The position numbers and the translations under genes are program-made. Shown here one piece after another: positions 46,130-59,327 of a DNA stretch of 64,000 bases. The DNA is taken from contig JBLDXI010000010.1 of NCBI GenBank assembly GCA_047495785.1, positions 1,426,001 to 1,490,000 on the forward strand, written 5' to 3'. The notes beneath the pieces were generated by a model. That model was not told the origin of the DNA. It saw nothing but the letters and a program-made list of their open reading frames with translations, and searched no databases. Position 1 is the first letter of the stretch; each line of letters starts with the position of its first letter. This DNA is from Lepidodermella squamata. Its lineage: Eukaryota; Gastrotricha.

Positions 46130-46647
46130 CTTACGAATTCGTTGCAAATCTGAACTCAGAGCAAAGAAATGATCAAGCTAGAGCGCTTTTGTTTATACAG
46201 CAATAAACACGCCGTGTTGTGGTGACGCCATAGTAAGGCTACGGTACCTTGTAAATCATTTAGAGACCTATCAAATTCAGATCGTTTGATTAGGTGCGCT
46301 TATTTTAGCAAATCGATCCGTCTTCACTTCCATATATACAACTTGATCGATCTAGTTTTCATTGCATGCTTAGCTTGTGCGTTACAATTTCGTTGCTGCA
46401 AACTTTCCCTTTACTGAAAAAACCAGAGCATTTAATAGAATTGTTTGCATATGTTGTACGCCTTTAGAGGATCTAAGCTTATACGACATAGGCTTAAGCC
46501 TATACGGGATAAGCAATAATTTCAACTGCCATGGCGGCCAAACCGTGATGGTCACAGTCAATCCTCATATGTCAACCGGTTGCTGTAATCAAGGGCTATC
46601 GATTATTGCCAGGTTGAAGTCGACGCGGCACATTCAGAGTCAAGTTT
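46130..46647. other. E upstream region
   Basis: Presumed promoter of E. An imperfect 38-bp palindrome at about 46477-46514 centres on ATAGGCTTAAGCCTAT. No gene recognised. Confidence 0.35.
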
Positions 46648-46949
46648 TGGCCAAAACCTTGATTCCAGTCACACTCGAAAGCAACGATCTGGTCGTAGAG
46701 CACAGTTGCTACCTCAGAAATCGTGTTCATTATGCGATATGTTGTGATCTCAAAGGTTTGCGGCATTTCACAGCTTACCGCTAAAAATTAAGAAATTCGA
46801 GATGACAAATTCAATGCCCTTGTTGAAGCTACTTACGAAGACAAGCCAATTGGTTTGTCGACCAATATCCGGATTCCAAACAAGTATTGACAACTTGCAT
46901 CATAGGTGAGTTGTCCGTACCGGGTTCTATGTACAAGCTGTTGGAGCCT
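46648..46949 (-). pseudogene. Fragment of a receptor copy: end of CCP4 exon, intron, start of CCP5 exon
   Basis: Minus-strand sequence reads the second half of a CCP4 exon ([26 protein letters not shown]), a GT-AG intron and the first part of the CCP5 exon ([26 protein letters not shown]), then stops abruptly at both ends. Both reading frames and both splice sites are intact, and the sequence is very close to F (for example the block encoding [10 protein letters not shown]). It looks like a recent, truncated duplication from the 3' end of an F-like gene. Confidence 0.8.
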
Positions 46950-47794
46950 TATTTGCTATATTTATTTGCTTATTTGCTGGACTGGACCTTCCTGCACAGA
47001 GCGTTTTAAACTAGCTTAAAACTAGCTGTATGAACTTTGTGGATTTTTGTGGATCAAGTCACAGGTGTTGCCAAGTCAAGTCATTTCAAAAAAGGTTCTG
47101 CAATTTGCTAGCTCTAATTTCACGCAAATATTTTCATCTGGAAACAATTTGCAGAGCTGGCGATACCCGAACTAAGAGCAGAATAGGCAAATGTGTGAGC
47201 TCTGAAGACTTTTGCCCTATGCTTTGCTGCGCGTTGCACCCAGCACCCACACATCCTTAATAAAGGGTTGGATATCGATATATACATTTCAATCAGTTAG
47301 GGGAACACGTAAACATAAACGGCAAAGTCGATACATTCTACATTTTCATTTTTGGAAGTTGTAGAAGGGCTTATTTCGTTGATGAGGGGACAGTTACCTA
47401 AATATGTATAAATAATGCGAGCACTTCTCAGTTCTTCCCTATCGGTTTTCGAATGTCCTGGAAACCCGGCTCTCTTATTTAAAATCAGTCCGTTATTCAG
47501 ACCCTGCATCATATTTCGACATTTTGCGGTTTTTAGACTTTAGACGGTATTTATTATTGCAGCTACGACACTACACTTCCGGTTACAATTTAGGTTCAAC
47601 AAAATATAGTTCTACGTACAGGCACATTTTGTTTCGGCTAGGTTTCGATACCAGGATGACCTTTACACGGTTGATCAAGCTAAGCTGTTCTTACTTTCGA
47701 AACCAAGGGTATTTATTGCAATAGATCTGTCAGGTGACTAATACTTTCCAGCGTCAAGAAAAAAGAAGCAACTATATATGCGTGAAAGAGTTCA
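46950..47794. other. E-F interval, 3' flank of F
   Basis: No family similarity, no transposon ends and no convincing ORF seen. It must contain the 3' UTR of F; I found no strong nearby AATAAA on the minus strand. Confidence 0.35.
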
Positions 47795-50700
47795 TTAGGA
47801 TGACTCAAACTCCGGAATGTCCATGCCAGCTTCAACATGACCGATATCTTTCTTCTCATGTGGAGCTCCAGTTGCTGGTCTATCAAGGCTTAACGGGTTC
47901 CGTACTAGTAGATCCGACTGCTGGGCATTGAAAAACCCTGCACTAGCAAGTTGCCGCTCTTCCGTCTTCCTCTCCAACTCCTCCATGAATCTATCAGTGG
48001 AGTACTTGTTGCGCAATTTAGCTCGCAGCTGATGAAGTTGTGCAACCCGGCTTCTGTCCCTGAGCCATTTTGTGAAATGTCCAAAATTATGTCGAAATCG
48101 TCTGATATCTCTTGATAGTGTCATATAATCGAGGCATACAACAATGCCTAGGAAGAAGCCGAGGATTGATAGGACTGTCGAGGCTGTGGCTACCGCTGTA
48201 TCAGATTCGTAAGCAACAACTTTCACTGGCTTGGGCGCGGTTAGAAGGGCGTTTCTTGAGCATGCAAGTTCTTGTTTGTCCCACGTGGCATTCTCGTTGC
48301 ATCGCCAATATGCATATTGGTATGTTTGATTTTTGTTTGGTTCGTAACCTTGATTCCAGTCACACTCGAAAGCAACGATCTGGTCGTAGAGAATAGTTGC
48401 TACCTCAGAACTTGAGTTCATTATTCGATAGTTTGCAATTTCAAAGCTTTGTGGCATATCACAGCTTACAACTGAAAATAATGAAAAAACATTAAGATCA
48501 GAACATCAATCATCTCATGAAATAACTTACAAAGACATGCCAGTTGGTTGGTCGACCAATATCCAGAATCCAAACACGTATTGACGACTTGACTTAGAGG
48601 TGTGTTTTCCGTACCAGGCTCTATGTACAAGCTGTTAGCGCCTTTGCTACATTTCATGGTGTAAGATTCGCCAAAAAAGTAGGTTCCATCTTTCAAATCA
48701 GTTATGTATGCATTTTCTTCCTCTGTCGGTTTCGAACATGTTACAACTGCAGGAGAAAGTTACAATAATAATATATTGAAACTGAAAACACTCAAAAAGC
48801 TTTACCCGAGCAAACCGGTTGCCCTACGGGCGTCCACGTACCGTTCGATTGACAGGTTTTCACAAACAGTTCCAAACTAGAATCTGTCTTGTAACCTTGC
48901 CTGCAGCTGTAAGAAGCGATACCGCCCGTTTGATTCGCAGAGACATTATAAAATGAGTTAATTCCGTCGATTACAGCCTTGCACGGGGGAACTGTAAAGT
49001 TTATAATAATAAATAATGTTGCTGAATAAAGAGAAAAAACGGTAGCTTACGAAGGCAAGAAGCTTTACCGTCAACCCAACTCCAACCAGTTGAACCAGTG
49101 AAGGTGCATTCCATGAGTCCCGTTGTCGAGCCAGTCATATTATAACCAGCATTGCAGATGTATTTGACTCGATCTCCCTTCTGGTAGTAATCTAGGCTGG
49201 TTGAGTTTACGAAATAAGCTTGTGCTAGAGATGGAGGGTTCGGACAGGCAGCAGCTAAACACGTAGGATAATTGCTATTGATCCGGAGCCAGTTGCCAGT
49301 GGCTGCATTCGGCGTGAATGGATCGCATACATGCATCCCAGTATCAGCGGCCAATTTAGCTGTGAAACCCTTCTTGCATAACATCAACGCTGTTTGCATG
49401 AAACCAGCATTGCCATTGAATGATTTCAAAGGCGGAGCTGATAGGGACCATTCAGCATTGGCAGGTAAAGTTACTCCTTCGGGAACAGCTGAGCAGTTGT
49501 TGAGAGGATTCAATCGTCTTCCGCACGTGTAAGCACATACGACCGTTGCCTCCATTTCAGTTTCACAGGCGCCAGTAGCAGCCCAATCTCCACACGTGCA
49601 GTTCTGGTCAACAGGCAAACCGGGGTCGACATTGCATTCACAAGTGGCCCATTTTGTGCATGTACCCTGGCAGGCGATCCACATGAAACCGGGATTAGAC
49701 ATGCAACTGCCCTGATCCTTCCACGTTTGACACATCGGGCCAACATCTTTTCGAGGGGACAGGCAAAGTGTGGTATTAGTTGATCGAGTGCAAACATTTG
49801 AGCCTGTACACACTGAGCCTGTCGAGCATGCCGGGACACATCGAACTAATAAAAACGTAGACATACAACAAGTTTAAGGAATCACCCGTAACTCACATTG
49901 TGAACAATCATCACCAGTATAGAGATCTGTGCAATTGCATTTGTCTGGAGCTATGCAAACGCCATCATTTTTGCATTGGTAGGTGCAAATAGCTGAAAAA
50001 GTATTAAAATCGATAGGTATCGAAATGGAAAACGGAATGCTGAAACAGGAAAGAGAGGAGACACAGTATGGCTTCAAAAGCCATGAAAGACAACACTAAG
50101 TCTATAATGGTGCTTGAGTCGGTAGCAGAATGAATAACCCTTGTCCACTCAAAGTCGCTAATGCCTCATAGCTCCTCCAGTGTCCCATTTGTTCTACTAT
50201 TCCTCAATATTACATTTATTCATCTTTTGTAGCTTACGTGTCGTGCAAGATGTTCCACTCCAGCCGGAAGCGCAAGTACAAGTTTTGTCAGCATTACAGG
50301 TCGCGCCATTCGCGCAATTAGGGTTGCAAATAGCTGAAACAATCATTACAGTCAATGCAAGAGCAAAGAAACGGAAAATTACATGTATCACAGGTTGATC
50401 CGGTCCATATGTTCGTGCAGTTGCATTTGTCAGGGGCAGCGCAAGTACCACCGTTTTTACATGGAATAGAACAAATTGCTAAAAAAAATTAAAATAATTA
50501 TTCAATACATTGGTTATTTTTATTTTTCAGAAGATTACGCGTTGCGCATGAGGGACCCGTCCAGCCTGAAGCACACGTGCACTTGTTGCCAGTATTGCAC
50601 GTACCACCATTCGAACATGATGGGTTACATAGGGCTGAAAAAGGCCCAGAATGAAGATAATTGAGCTTAGTTAATTTATGTTTGCTATATACAGTGAAAA

Positions 50701-53700
50701 TCAAAAGTTACGCACAGTCAGGAATTTGTTGAGTTAAAAATAAAAATATCTAACACACTCCTGAACTATTTTTAGCTACAAGCTTGCCCAAAAATCAGCT
50801 AAAAAAAAGTGTAAATCGGACAGACCAAGAAGTTTTAATAGTTGGAAAAATATGAATATTCATAAGGTGCTACTTAATATTCCGAAGCCCTCCGAAGTTG
50901 ATAACTATGTCAAAAAAATTCCGGACAATTATTTTTGATTAGCGGACACCTCATTCCAACTGCTCAAATTTTTCTGCAACTTATGGCACTTAAATAAGAA
51001 TGTCGCAGTTTCATGACATCTCATGAACATATTCAAATTATTGAAACTATCCTCATTTCCTCGGAGCTATTTTTGGAGCTCGTGAGTAAGGCGTCGTTTT
51101 GGTCCGTTTTGCAGGAGATAAACAACCTCATTTCGCACGTGCCAACAATTTCAACTTGTGTCGCCTCAATCCCACCGTGCGGATCTTTTGATTGTCACTG
51201 TATGCTACCCAGATTCATTTTTTATTCATTTTATTAGCACTGGAAAAGTATTTGGATCTAAGCAGTCATAGAGCGAAGAAGGACCGCGGAACTTTTACGG
51301 ATTACAAAAATCGACATGAAGGTCCCCCATTTAGTCTTTCGCTGAGCTCACCGTACGGGCCGTTGGAACTGGTATAGGGATGATCCCTACCAACCCTAGT
51401 GATACCTCGCTCTCTGCTAAGCAGCTTTATAAGAATACAGCCCAGATATTTATTGCTATTAGAGAACTTCCACCGTGGATAAAAATATGAAAGTTGTTCT
51501 CGAGACCTTGAAATTGGAAATTGTTTTTAAAGCTCACCTGTAGTGCAAGCTGATCCGCTCCAGCTCGAAGTACAGGTGCAAGTTTTGTCAGAATTGCATG
51601 TGCCGCCATTCGCACATACAGGGCTGCAAATAGCTGAAGACAAGCAATCATTGTTAGGAATCAATGCTAGAGCAAGGAATTTAAAAAATACATGTATCAC
51701 AGGTTGATCCGGTCCATATGTTCGTGCAGTTGCATTTGTCAGGGGCAGCGCAAGTACCACCGTTTTTACAAGGAATAGTACAAATTGCTGAAACAAAATG
51801 TTTCAAACTGCGGATTGATCACGGATTGATTTCAAAAGATTACGCGATAAGCAAGCCGTTCCTGTCCAGCCTGAGGCACACGTGCACGTGCCAGCATTGC
51901 ACGTACCACCATTCGCGCATACGGGGTTGCATACGGCTGAAAAAGCAAATTGACAGTCATGGTGACAGAGGAAAACCAGCGTGTAATCAAATTTGTATTT
52001 TCACTGCTACTCTTGCCTTGATACTGGACTCGGCATAGTAAAACCGACGTTTTTGTGCTTTTTCACTTGAATAAATTCGTGGTGTTCATAATTAAAGATC
52101 TTTTCTCTGTGAGGAAGGTAAATGCTTCCTACGATGAAGGGTAAAATCTTGCCAATTGCATACTTCCCAATAGCAACTCATTCGGATAGTTACATTAGCC
52201 TATCAATAGAGGCCTACCTGATGTGCAGGCAGATCCACTCCAACCCGACGCACAAGTGCAAGTTTTGTCAGCATTGCAAGTGCCGCCATTCGCACATACA
52301 GGGCTGCAAATAGCTGAAGACAAGCAATCATTGTTAGGAATCAATACGAGAGCAAGGGATTTAAAAAATACATGTATCACATGTTGATCCGGTCCATATA
52401 TCCGTACAATTGCACTTGTCAGGAGCAATACACGTGCCACCGTTTTTACATGAAGTAGTGCAAATTGCTAGAAAATAGCATGATATTATATTGGCTTTCG
52501 GGTAGTTCGAGTAATTACGTGTTGCGCAGGAGGGACCCGTCCAACCAGAAGCACACGTGCACTTGTTGCCAGTATTGCATGTACCGCCATTCGCACAGGC
52601 AGGGTTACACACAGCTGTTAATAACAGAATTATTGCCAAGTCTAAGAGGAAAAAAGTGGGTTATACGTATGGTGCACGTAGTTCCCGTCCATTGCTCTGT
52701 GCAATTACAGATGTTCGAGCCAATACAAGTACCGCCATTTAGACACGGACTTGATGTGCACGAAACAGCGAAGTATCTGCACATATTTCGAACTTGCATC
52801 AGGCTGGATGCGTTCAGGGCGGCTGTGTGAATTGACGTACAGCCCATGTTGAAATTCGCCAGGTACGTAGTGTCACCATATCGACGGCCAATGATCATCG
52901 AATATCTTGCGGCTGGAGCCGGGCTCGTCGCTTTCCATCCGACGAATGTCGAGTTGCAGAAGATACTGAGATTTCCGGTGGCTTTGTCAAACGTAACAGC
53001 GATAAACTGATAGCCAGGTGTGAGCAAACAGTCAACTCTGAAACCAGCCGTATTTCCGACACCGTTCATAGGGTTAAACCATAATTTATCGGCAACGTCA
53101 TGCATCCACAAGTGCATCAGAGGACTCGTGTCACTGTCAGTTAACTCATAAATTGGTTGAACCGACGTTGATACGATTCTTATCAGTGTTGTAATTGTGA
53201 ATGATTGCCCATCCAACAAGTTCAGCAGGCTGTTTCGTATAGTCACGAATTGCGGAGTTGAGCCTTGAACCTGCAACGCACAGGTCGTGCAGTACGCGCC
53301 TCCAATATGAACCGGGCGAGTATTCGGTTCTCCATCGATACGGTTTACCCAGGCATCTGTCGTTCCGAACTCTTGCGTGAAAGGCCAGTAGGCCAGAAGC
53401 CCCGGTAACTCGGACAGTTTCGCTGTTATCACATCCCTGTAAAACATTTGCACAGCTACCGGCAATTCTGTTGAGATCAATCATTAATGAGAACGTCAAG
53501 TCTACCTGTGTTGCAATTAGCTCCCGTCCACCCTGCTTGGCATTTACATTTATTGAACCCCACGCAGGTCCCACTATTCTTGCATAGCGATGTTGCACAT
53601 TTCACTAATTATGGGTAATAAGAGGTTAATTTCCTGAATCTTTTACTAAAAAACCTGAGAATAGCGCACATGTATCCTTGACTTTGAGAATTTCGGTTAC

Positions 53701-56700
53701 GTTCAACGCCGAGGAGTGAACTGAAGCACAAGCAATGCTTCCGTCGAAGTTAGCCCCGGTGGGATCGCCATTGCTGGAAGGAGAAACAATTTAGAACAAT
53801 AAGAAAAGCTCGCAGTTTCTCACCTGAAGCCTAGGTTCAATTTCGAAGATGTCATTGGTGCTGATGATACTTGATAAGTGGTACCGGGGAATTCATCGCA
53901 AAAGTGCCTGACGGTTTTCGACGGGCCATCATAACTCACAGCGATGAAAACCCAGCTAAAAGGCGAAGTTCCGAACGAGCAAGTGTTTGCTGTGCCTGAA
54001 TCAACTTTGAGCGTGTTAGCAGCCGAGTAAAGCCACCGCATCCCGTAGTAGCCGCTACCAACGGTGCTATTCAACGGATTGACATACTCGAAAATGGCCC
54101 TGAAAATCCGGTCATTTTGTAAAAATCAGCCTGGCTCCTAAAGACTACCTCATTATAGATGCTGTAGGAACGACGAAAGCAGTGAAAGTCCAAGATGAAG
54201 AGCCGAAGTTCAAGGCAGCGTTGTCGAAACCAAGGTAGAGCTTAGGATTGCCAGTACCGAATTGTATACCAGTGTCGGGTAAACCGAAAGGACCAGTCGA
54301 ATACGTTAATAAATTGCTTGCAACTCCGTTAATTGTATTCAAGAAGTCTTTAGCTTGATATTGGTAATTTAGAGGCCAGTAAGCTACCAAATCTGTTAAA
54401 TTTCCGATCCAGTTTTTCACGTATGCGTTATCCGTCGGCACTGTAAATCGATTTCCTTGAATACTCTTTAGGATAGAAAGATGGATTGCCACTCACAAGC
54501 ATCACATAGCCGGCCTTCATACGGCGCCACGCAGTTACAACTGTTGTATCCCGAACACGTTCCACCATTAGCACAATTATTTGGGCATGATTCTCACGTA
54601 AGAATTACCGATATTTTAGCAGAAAGATTGAGAAAGCAATGCATACCTGAGAAGCTTTTGCATAAGTCTTTGACATCAAGCAATTGGTCTGTGGTCAAAG
54701 ATGAGCTGAAGACTGATAAACAAGCGATTTTCGCAGAAATGACTTGGCCACCGAAACTCCTATACAAAAAAGGCCATTCAAATTTATGATTGGGTATAAT
54801 TTCTCACCTGCAACCGAGGCAGACAAAGCTCGTTGTTAAAGGAAAGGATGAGTATGTATCGATGGCCTTATAGGCGTCCCCACAGAAAACCTTGCCCTGT
54901 CTTTGCATGTGATCGTATGAGTAGCCAACATACTGCCAGTTTTGAACCATCGGGCATGGAGGATTTTGTACAGCAACTATGGCGTTAGCCCAAAATGCGT
55001 TGTAAGTGCCGAAGTGCCAAAGATGTGTATAGATCCCGCCGCTGCTGTTACTCCATTCAAAGAGCGGCCCTGCATTGCCATCCACCAGATAAACCCAAAA
55101 GGATACAGTGAAAGATGAATTTCCGAAATTCAGCTGGCTGTTGTTGAATACAGCATATTTGTTCTGCGGCGTGCTAATACCGATTTCGACGGCTGTGCTC
55201 CCAACTCCATATGGTCCAGACGTGAAATTGTGGACCGTGTTCGACGGTGTTGGACTGACCTTGGTGCCAGGACTGATATCATTGTAGCCATACTTGTAAT
55301 TCAGTGGTAGATATGCTATCAGAGATGGATAGCTTGCTAATTCCGATGAGACATAATCGTCGACATCAACTATACATTGAGATAGAGTATCACGTCAGAG
55401 TTTGGCATTCCAAGAATTTACTCGAAGAGCACAGATCGCCAGAATAAGGCGGATTGCATTTGCAGACGTTGAAGCCAACGCACGTGCCACCGTTCGCACA
55501 ACTTACAGGGCAGTAAACTATAATAGATAACCGTTACTAATAGTTTGAGAGTTAATATAAGTACCTGAGAACATCCTACAGGCATTGCGGACTTGCAGCA
55601 ATTCGTCAACCGTTAGGGCTTTTGAGTGATAGGTAGCACATGACATGTATGTGTCGCTGACTACTTCTGGCTGTGCGGTGCCACTTGACGTCCAGGGAGG
55701 TCTATTTTTCAATAATTGAAGATATCAACGATCTAAATATGACACTAATGAATTACCTGTTTCCCAGCTTCAGGACATTAGATGTAGATGGGGGCTTCAC
55801 GCGCGTTCGTGCCGGTCCTGCCCAAGTCCATCCGCAAAAATGGCGCATTGAGTAAGAAGTACCAGCAACGTCGACGACGATGGCAACAAATTGCCATTGT
55901 AGATAGGAGACGCAATCGTCTTCAAAGTTATCTCCCGGAGGGTTCAACGCATGAAAATACAATTTACTAGTCGTATGTGTGACTTGGTAAAAACAAGCGC
56001 CCTGATCGCCACGAACTGGGTTATCAAGCGATGCGTTAACGAACTGAAATATCGGAAGATCAGGCGTGCTCCGAAAATTGACAAACGCTGTGAACGTCCA
56101 GGTTCCGGAGCCACGCGATAGGAGATTCGAATATATCGTCATGTAAGAGTTGGCCTTGAAATAAGCTGCAGAATTAGGCGCTAAGAATGGCCCGGTAACA
56201 TAATTTGCAGACGGGAATGGGTTAGGCGTCGAAACAGCATCAAGCCTATTCGGCCCAGCATCCAATCGCCCGTAACTATTCGAAAGGGGCCAGTAAGCAA
56301 CCAAGGCAGGAAGCTTTGCAAGCTCAGCCGTGATGAATGCTGAATCTATCGCAGCAGTATAGGCTAAAGAAAAACAAAGGGTTATTCTTAAGTTGATGAT
56401 TGATGTGATAAGATCCAACTAGTTGTGCATAGACCGCCGTAGTAAGTAGTCGGGCACTTGCAGATGTCCTTGCCTATGCATGTCCCGCTGTTAGAACACG
56501 ACGGTGAACAGACTCCTGAGGAAAAGTACGTGCTGAACCAAGTTCTACTTACGGTGACTAAATTACCAGTGAAAGATGTACATGCAAACTGATGGAGCTG
56601 TAATTTGTCCAGGGATAATGCTTCGGAGTAGAAGGCGCCGCACATAGCTTTATAGTCAGCAGTTGTGACCGGACTCGGCGTGTCCCTTAAAGATGATTGA

Positions 56701-57909
56701 AACAAGAAATCAAGATCTTCGATTTTTCATGGGTGATGACTCTTAAGAATGGTAAATGCCCACAACGGAAAATGCATCCATTTTGCTTCGCCATCCCCAG
56801 AATGTTTTGTGCCGTGTCGGAATTCTCCGAAGACAAAATGTCACAATAAAATCCATGAACTTCTATAGCCCAATTTCGCGCTTCTGCAAGAGAGTTTATT
56901 GATAATGCTGTTAATAATTTGAAGTATTGGGAAAAACAGGATTAGGGCCAGGATAAGTTTCTTAGCTCTAAGCCACTCCGTAAAGTTAGCTGGCAACTAT
57001 TCCCAACACCCTCTCTCATATCAAAAGGAGCGCGCATTTCGGTCATTAATTAACCTAATTAACCTAATCCACTTCATTCGTGTTACACGAAAATACGCCA
57101 AACGCCAAACCATCCAGTGGCTGTAAATGAAAATCATGACCACCTTTCAAACGTGCGATGCTTCTGCTAAACACGAAGCGAAATAGCCATCCCACACGAA
57201 AAACAACTATCGTTTCCTTGAGAAACTAGAAGGTAAGAACTAGAATCCTAATCAGGTGGATAAAATCAGACATCTGTGGACGAATAACCAACCTGTATGC
57301 AATGTAAACTTTGTTCGTCGTGACAATTCGAGAGGCTGGGTACGGCATAACAGTTACAGGCGCGAAAGCGCCATTGCAGTACAGGCGGAGCGTGCCAGCA
57401 TAAGCGTCGTAAACAATAGCTATTAGCTTAAGCCCGCCAATGTTACAGGGTAAAATCATCCATTCCGAACCAGGTAGACCATTCACCCCAATGATGTTAC
57501 TGCCCGTTTGCCAGACGTAGAAACCGTTGGCAGTTCCAACAGGTGGATCGTCGTATTCCATTATTGGCATGACAGCTCTGCTATTGGTGTTAATTACCTG
57601 GGCGTAGGTCCATGACGTAGCTCCGAAGTTCAATTGTGCGTCTGATATCGTGATGTAGCGGCCGCCGGCTGCGTTGTACGATCCGGAAGATTCACCGCTG
57701 TACCCGTTGGCATAACTACTCGACGCCGTGTTCGAAAGTACGCTATTCAACTTATTTGTCGTTTTCGCATCATTACCAGCGTATGAACTGCTCCACGGCC
57801 AATAAGCCACACAACTTTCGAGGGAAACCAACGCAGCGAACGCTAGATCAGTATCCCCATTGACTCGAGACAGAAGGCAGAAAAGGGTTCCAAAAATCAG
57901 GAACCTCAT
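47795..57909 (-). CDS. Receptor copy F: 5 LamG, 15 EGF, 2 ShKT, 5 CCP, TM (complete)
   Basis: Complete divergent paralogue, 2286 aa from 28 exons (6861 nt). Exons: 57293-57909, 56567-56685, 56420-56515, 55757-56363, 55565-55701, 55422-55517, 54808-55369, 54647-54759, 54497-54592, 54149-54440, 53824-54099, 53655-53773, 53506-53604, 52667-53467, 52519-52614, 52372-52467, 52218-52313, 51844-51936, 51692-51787, 51538-51633, 50539-50634, 50383-50478, 50238-50333, 49897-49992, 49051-49845, 48806-48991, 48531-48746, 47795-48471. The start ATG at 57909 begins [14 protein letters not shown] and the signal peptide ends near VNG. Unlike A-E, LamG3, its tail and EGF3 are separate exons, LamG4 has an extra intron, and LamG5 with EGF5 is one exon (shared with G). 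Ten extra EGF exons, most in a triplet pattern. The membrane helix is conserved. In the tail the YLN site of B-E is replaced by FFN. F and G form one subfamily. Confidence 0.88.
50238..52614 (-). repeat. Tandem three-exon EGF unit, three copies, in F
   Basis: Nine consecutive EGF exons form three triplets. In order along the + strand each triplet has a (A/S)DKTCTC type, an APDKCNC type and a [13 protein letters not shown] type module: 50238/50383/50539, 51538/51692/51844 and 52218/52372/52519. Units two and three are nearly identical also in the intron between the first two exons (51634-51691 against 52314-52371), so that duplication is very recent. One exon (51844-51936) has lost a codon. 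The unit is three exons here but two exons in B, C and D. Confidence 0.85.
50692..51200. mobile_element. Mariner-like MITE in an intron of F
   Basis: 509 bp with inverted ends CAGTGAAAATCAAAAG (left) and CAGTGACAATCAAAAG (complement of right), similarity continuing inward, and TA on each side (50690-50691 and 51201-51202). These are the signatures of the Tc1/mariner superfamily. No transposase frame. It lies within the 903-bp intron between EGF exons 51538-51633 and 50539-50634. Confidence 0.8.
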
Positions 57910-59206
57910 ATTTTGTGGAAAATACGTTCTTCTTACAGCTGAATGTTATAGCGAGAAACTAATTATTTGACGTTGCCTCTCTAGGCAGTCCTCATTAATG
58001 ATTTGTATGCCTGCTTGAGCGTACGACGCAAAGGCAAAGGTTCGACTTGGTTTACTAGGTCTTTTCTCGCTTTTCATTGCTGCTGCGCATTTGAAAGGAA
58101 CTATTGTCTATTCACTATTCTATATTTAGCTACAAGAATTACGATCTATTCCAACAAAAAAACGTATGTGTCGGGGAAAGTCGGGCATCTCCTTTCTAAC
58201 ACTAAGCGACGATCACCTCGTGCGAAAGAAATATTCCGTCTCAGCAATCACATTTGCATTATTCATGCACAAGTCGGTCGATAAATATGAAAAGCTGCTT
58301 GTAAGATTAAAAACCAGACACTGTGCGCCTTTCGCATTAATTTTTAATCTAGCCCTTACGCGCGCACGCGTGGTTCGTAACAGTACTTGAAGAAAGCCGA
58401 GCTGTTGAAGTTGAATCATCAACTTGACAACGGTAACGGTCTTTAGTACCCGACATCATTATACAGACCAATGATGAAGACAACATCAGGAGGCTTTGAC
58501 AAACGGGCCTGGTTGGCCATTTCTGATTAATAGTCTCCAGTGAGTAAAAGCTCCGCTGATTACGTGAGACTGTGTTTCAGTTGGCTTCAGAGCGTGAACG
58601 TTTATTTAGAATTGATGAATGGGCAAATTCCGCTGATACCGACTTTGTACGCGTTTACTTTTTCAAAGGGCATTCCCTTAAAACTATTGCTCGTCTGCCC
58701 AAGATCGCTGCAAAGCAGGCTCAAATTCTCAGGAGAGGCCTAGCCTTGCTCTATAACTCGGTATTTACGGTAAATCAGTTTCCTCGTTCGATTTCTCTTA
58801 GGAAAAACCTAAGAACACCACCATGGAAGCCTGCGCTTAACCCCACTTTAACCTCTGGATCTTGACGTCGGCTTTGACCTCACGTCGAAATATGATTGGT
58901 TTAACACATTTTCCATGTTGCGGATATTTTACAGCAACATTTTAATGCATCTCTTGGTAATGAAAATTTACCGGATGTTTTTACCGAGGCCTGGAAAAGT
59001 CGAAATACAGAGGGCGAAACTTGGACAATAAAATGCCAATATCTTTCATTTTGAGTAAAAACATTGGCATAAGCTTGTTTTCTTCCCAAATAGGCAATTT
59101 TGCTTCTCTATTATACGATTTCTTCCGCTTCGGTATTCGGTATACAGTAGCTGCGCAATGAGTTTTAACCGAGCTGTATGCGACTTTTTAACCGACGAAA
59201 TTTAAC
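57910..59206. other. F upstream region with an unassigned plus-strand open frame
   Basis: Holds the presumed promoter of F. The segment 58320-58400 (CATTAATTTTTAA.. then CTAGCCCT.. and GCGCGCA) has a counterpart at about 60380-60440, upstream of the duplicate first exon. A plus-strand frame at about 58572-58865 reads a basic peptide (KIAAKQAQILRRGLALLYNS) ending in a stop. It has no ATG start and I do not recognise it; it could be transposon debris. Confidence 0.3.
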
Positions 59207-59327
59207 CTAACCTATGATGAAATTAAGCAGAAGGAAGCAAAGACCACAAGCAACGAGCGCATTAGCGTGGCCGGAAACATGCGATCCACTTTGCATAAAA
59301 ATCCCTAAATTATATTGAAAAACAAAC

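Noticed and set aside
46130-46147. Upstream start for copy E at 46147
   Set aside because: The codon there is TTG. The first ATG, at 46129, begins directly with the signal peptide, as in the other copies.
46377-46784. Plus-strand open frame of about 135 codons
   Set aside because: Its end overlaps the CCP pseudogene in antisense and the rest shows no recognisable domain.
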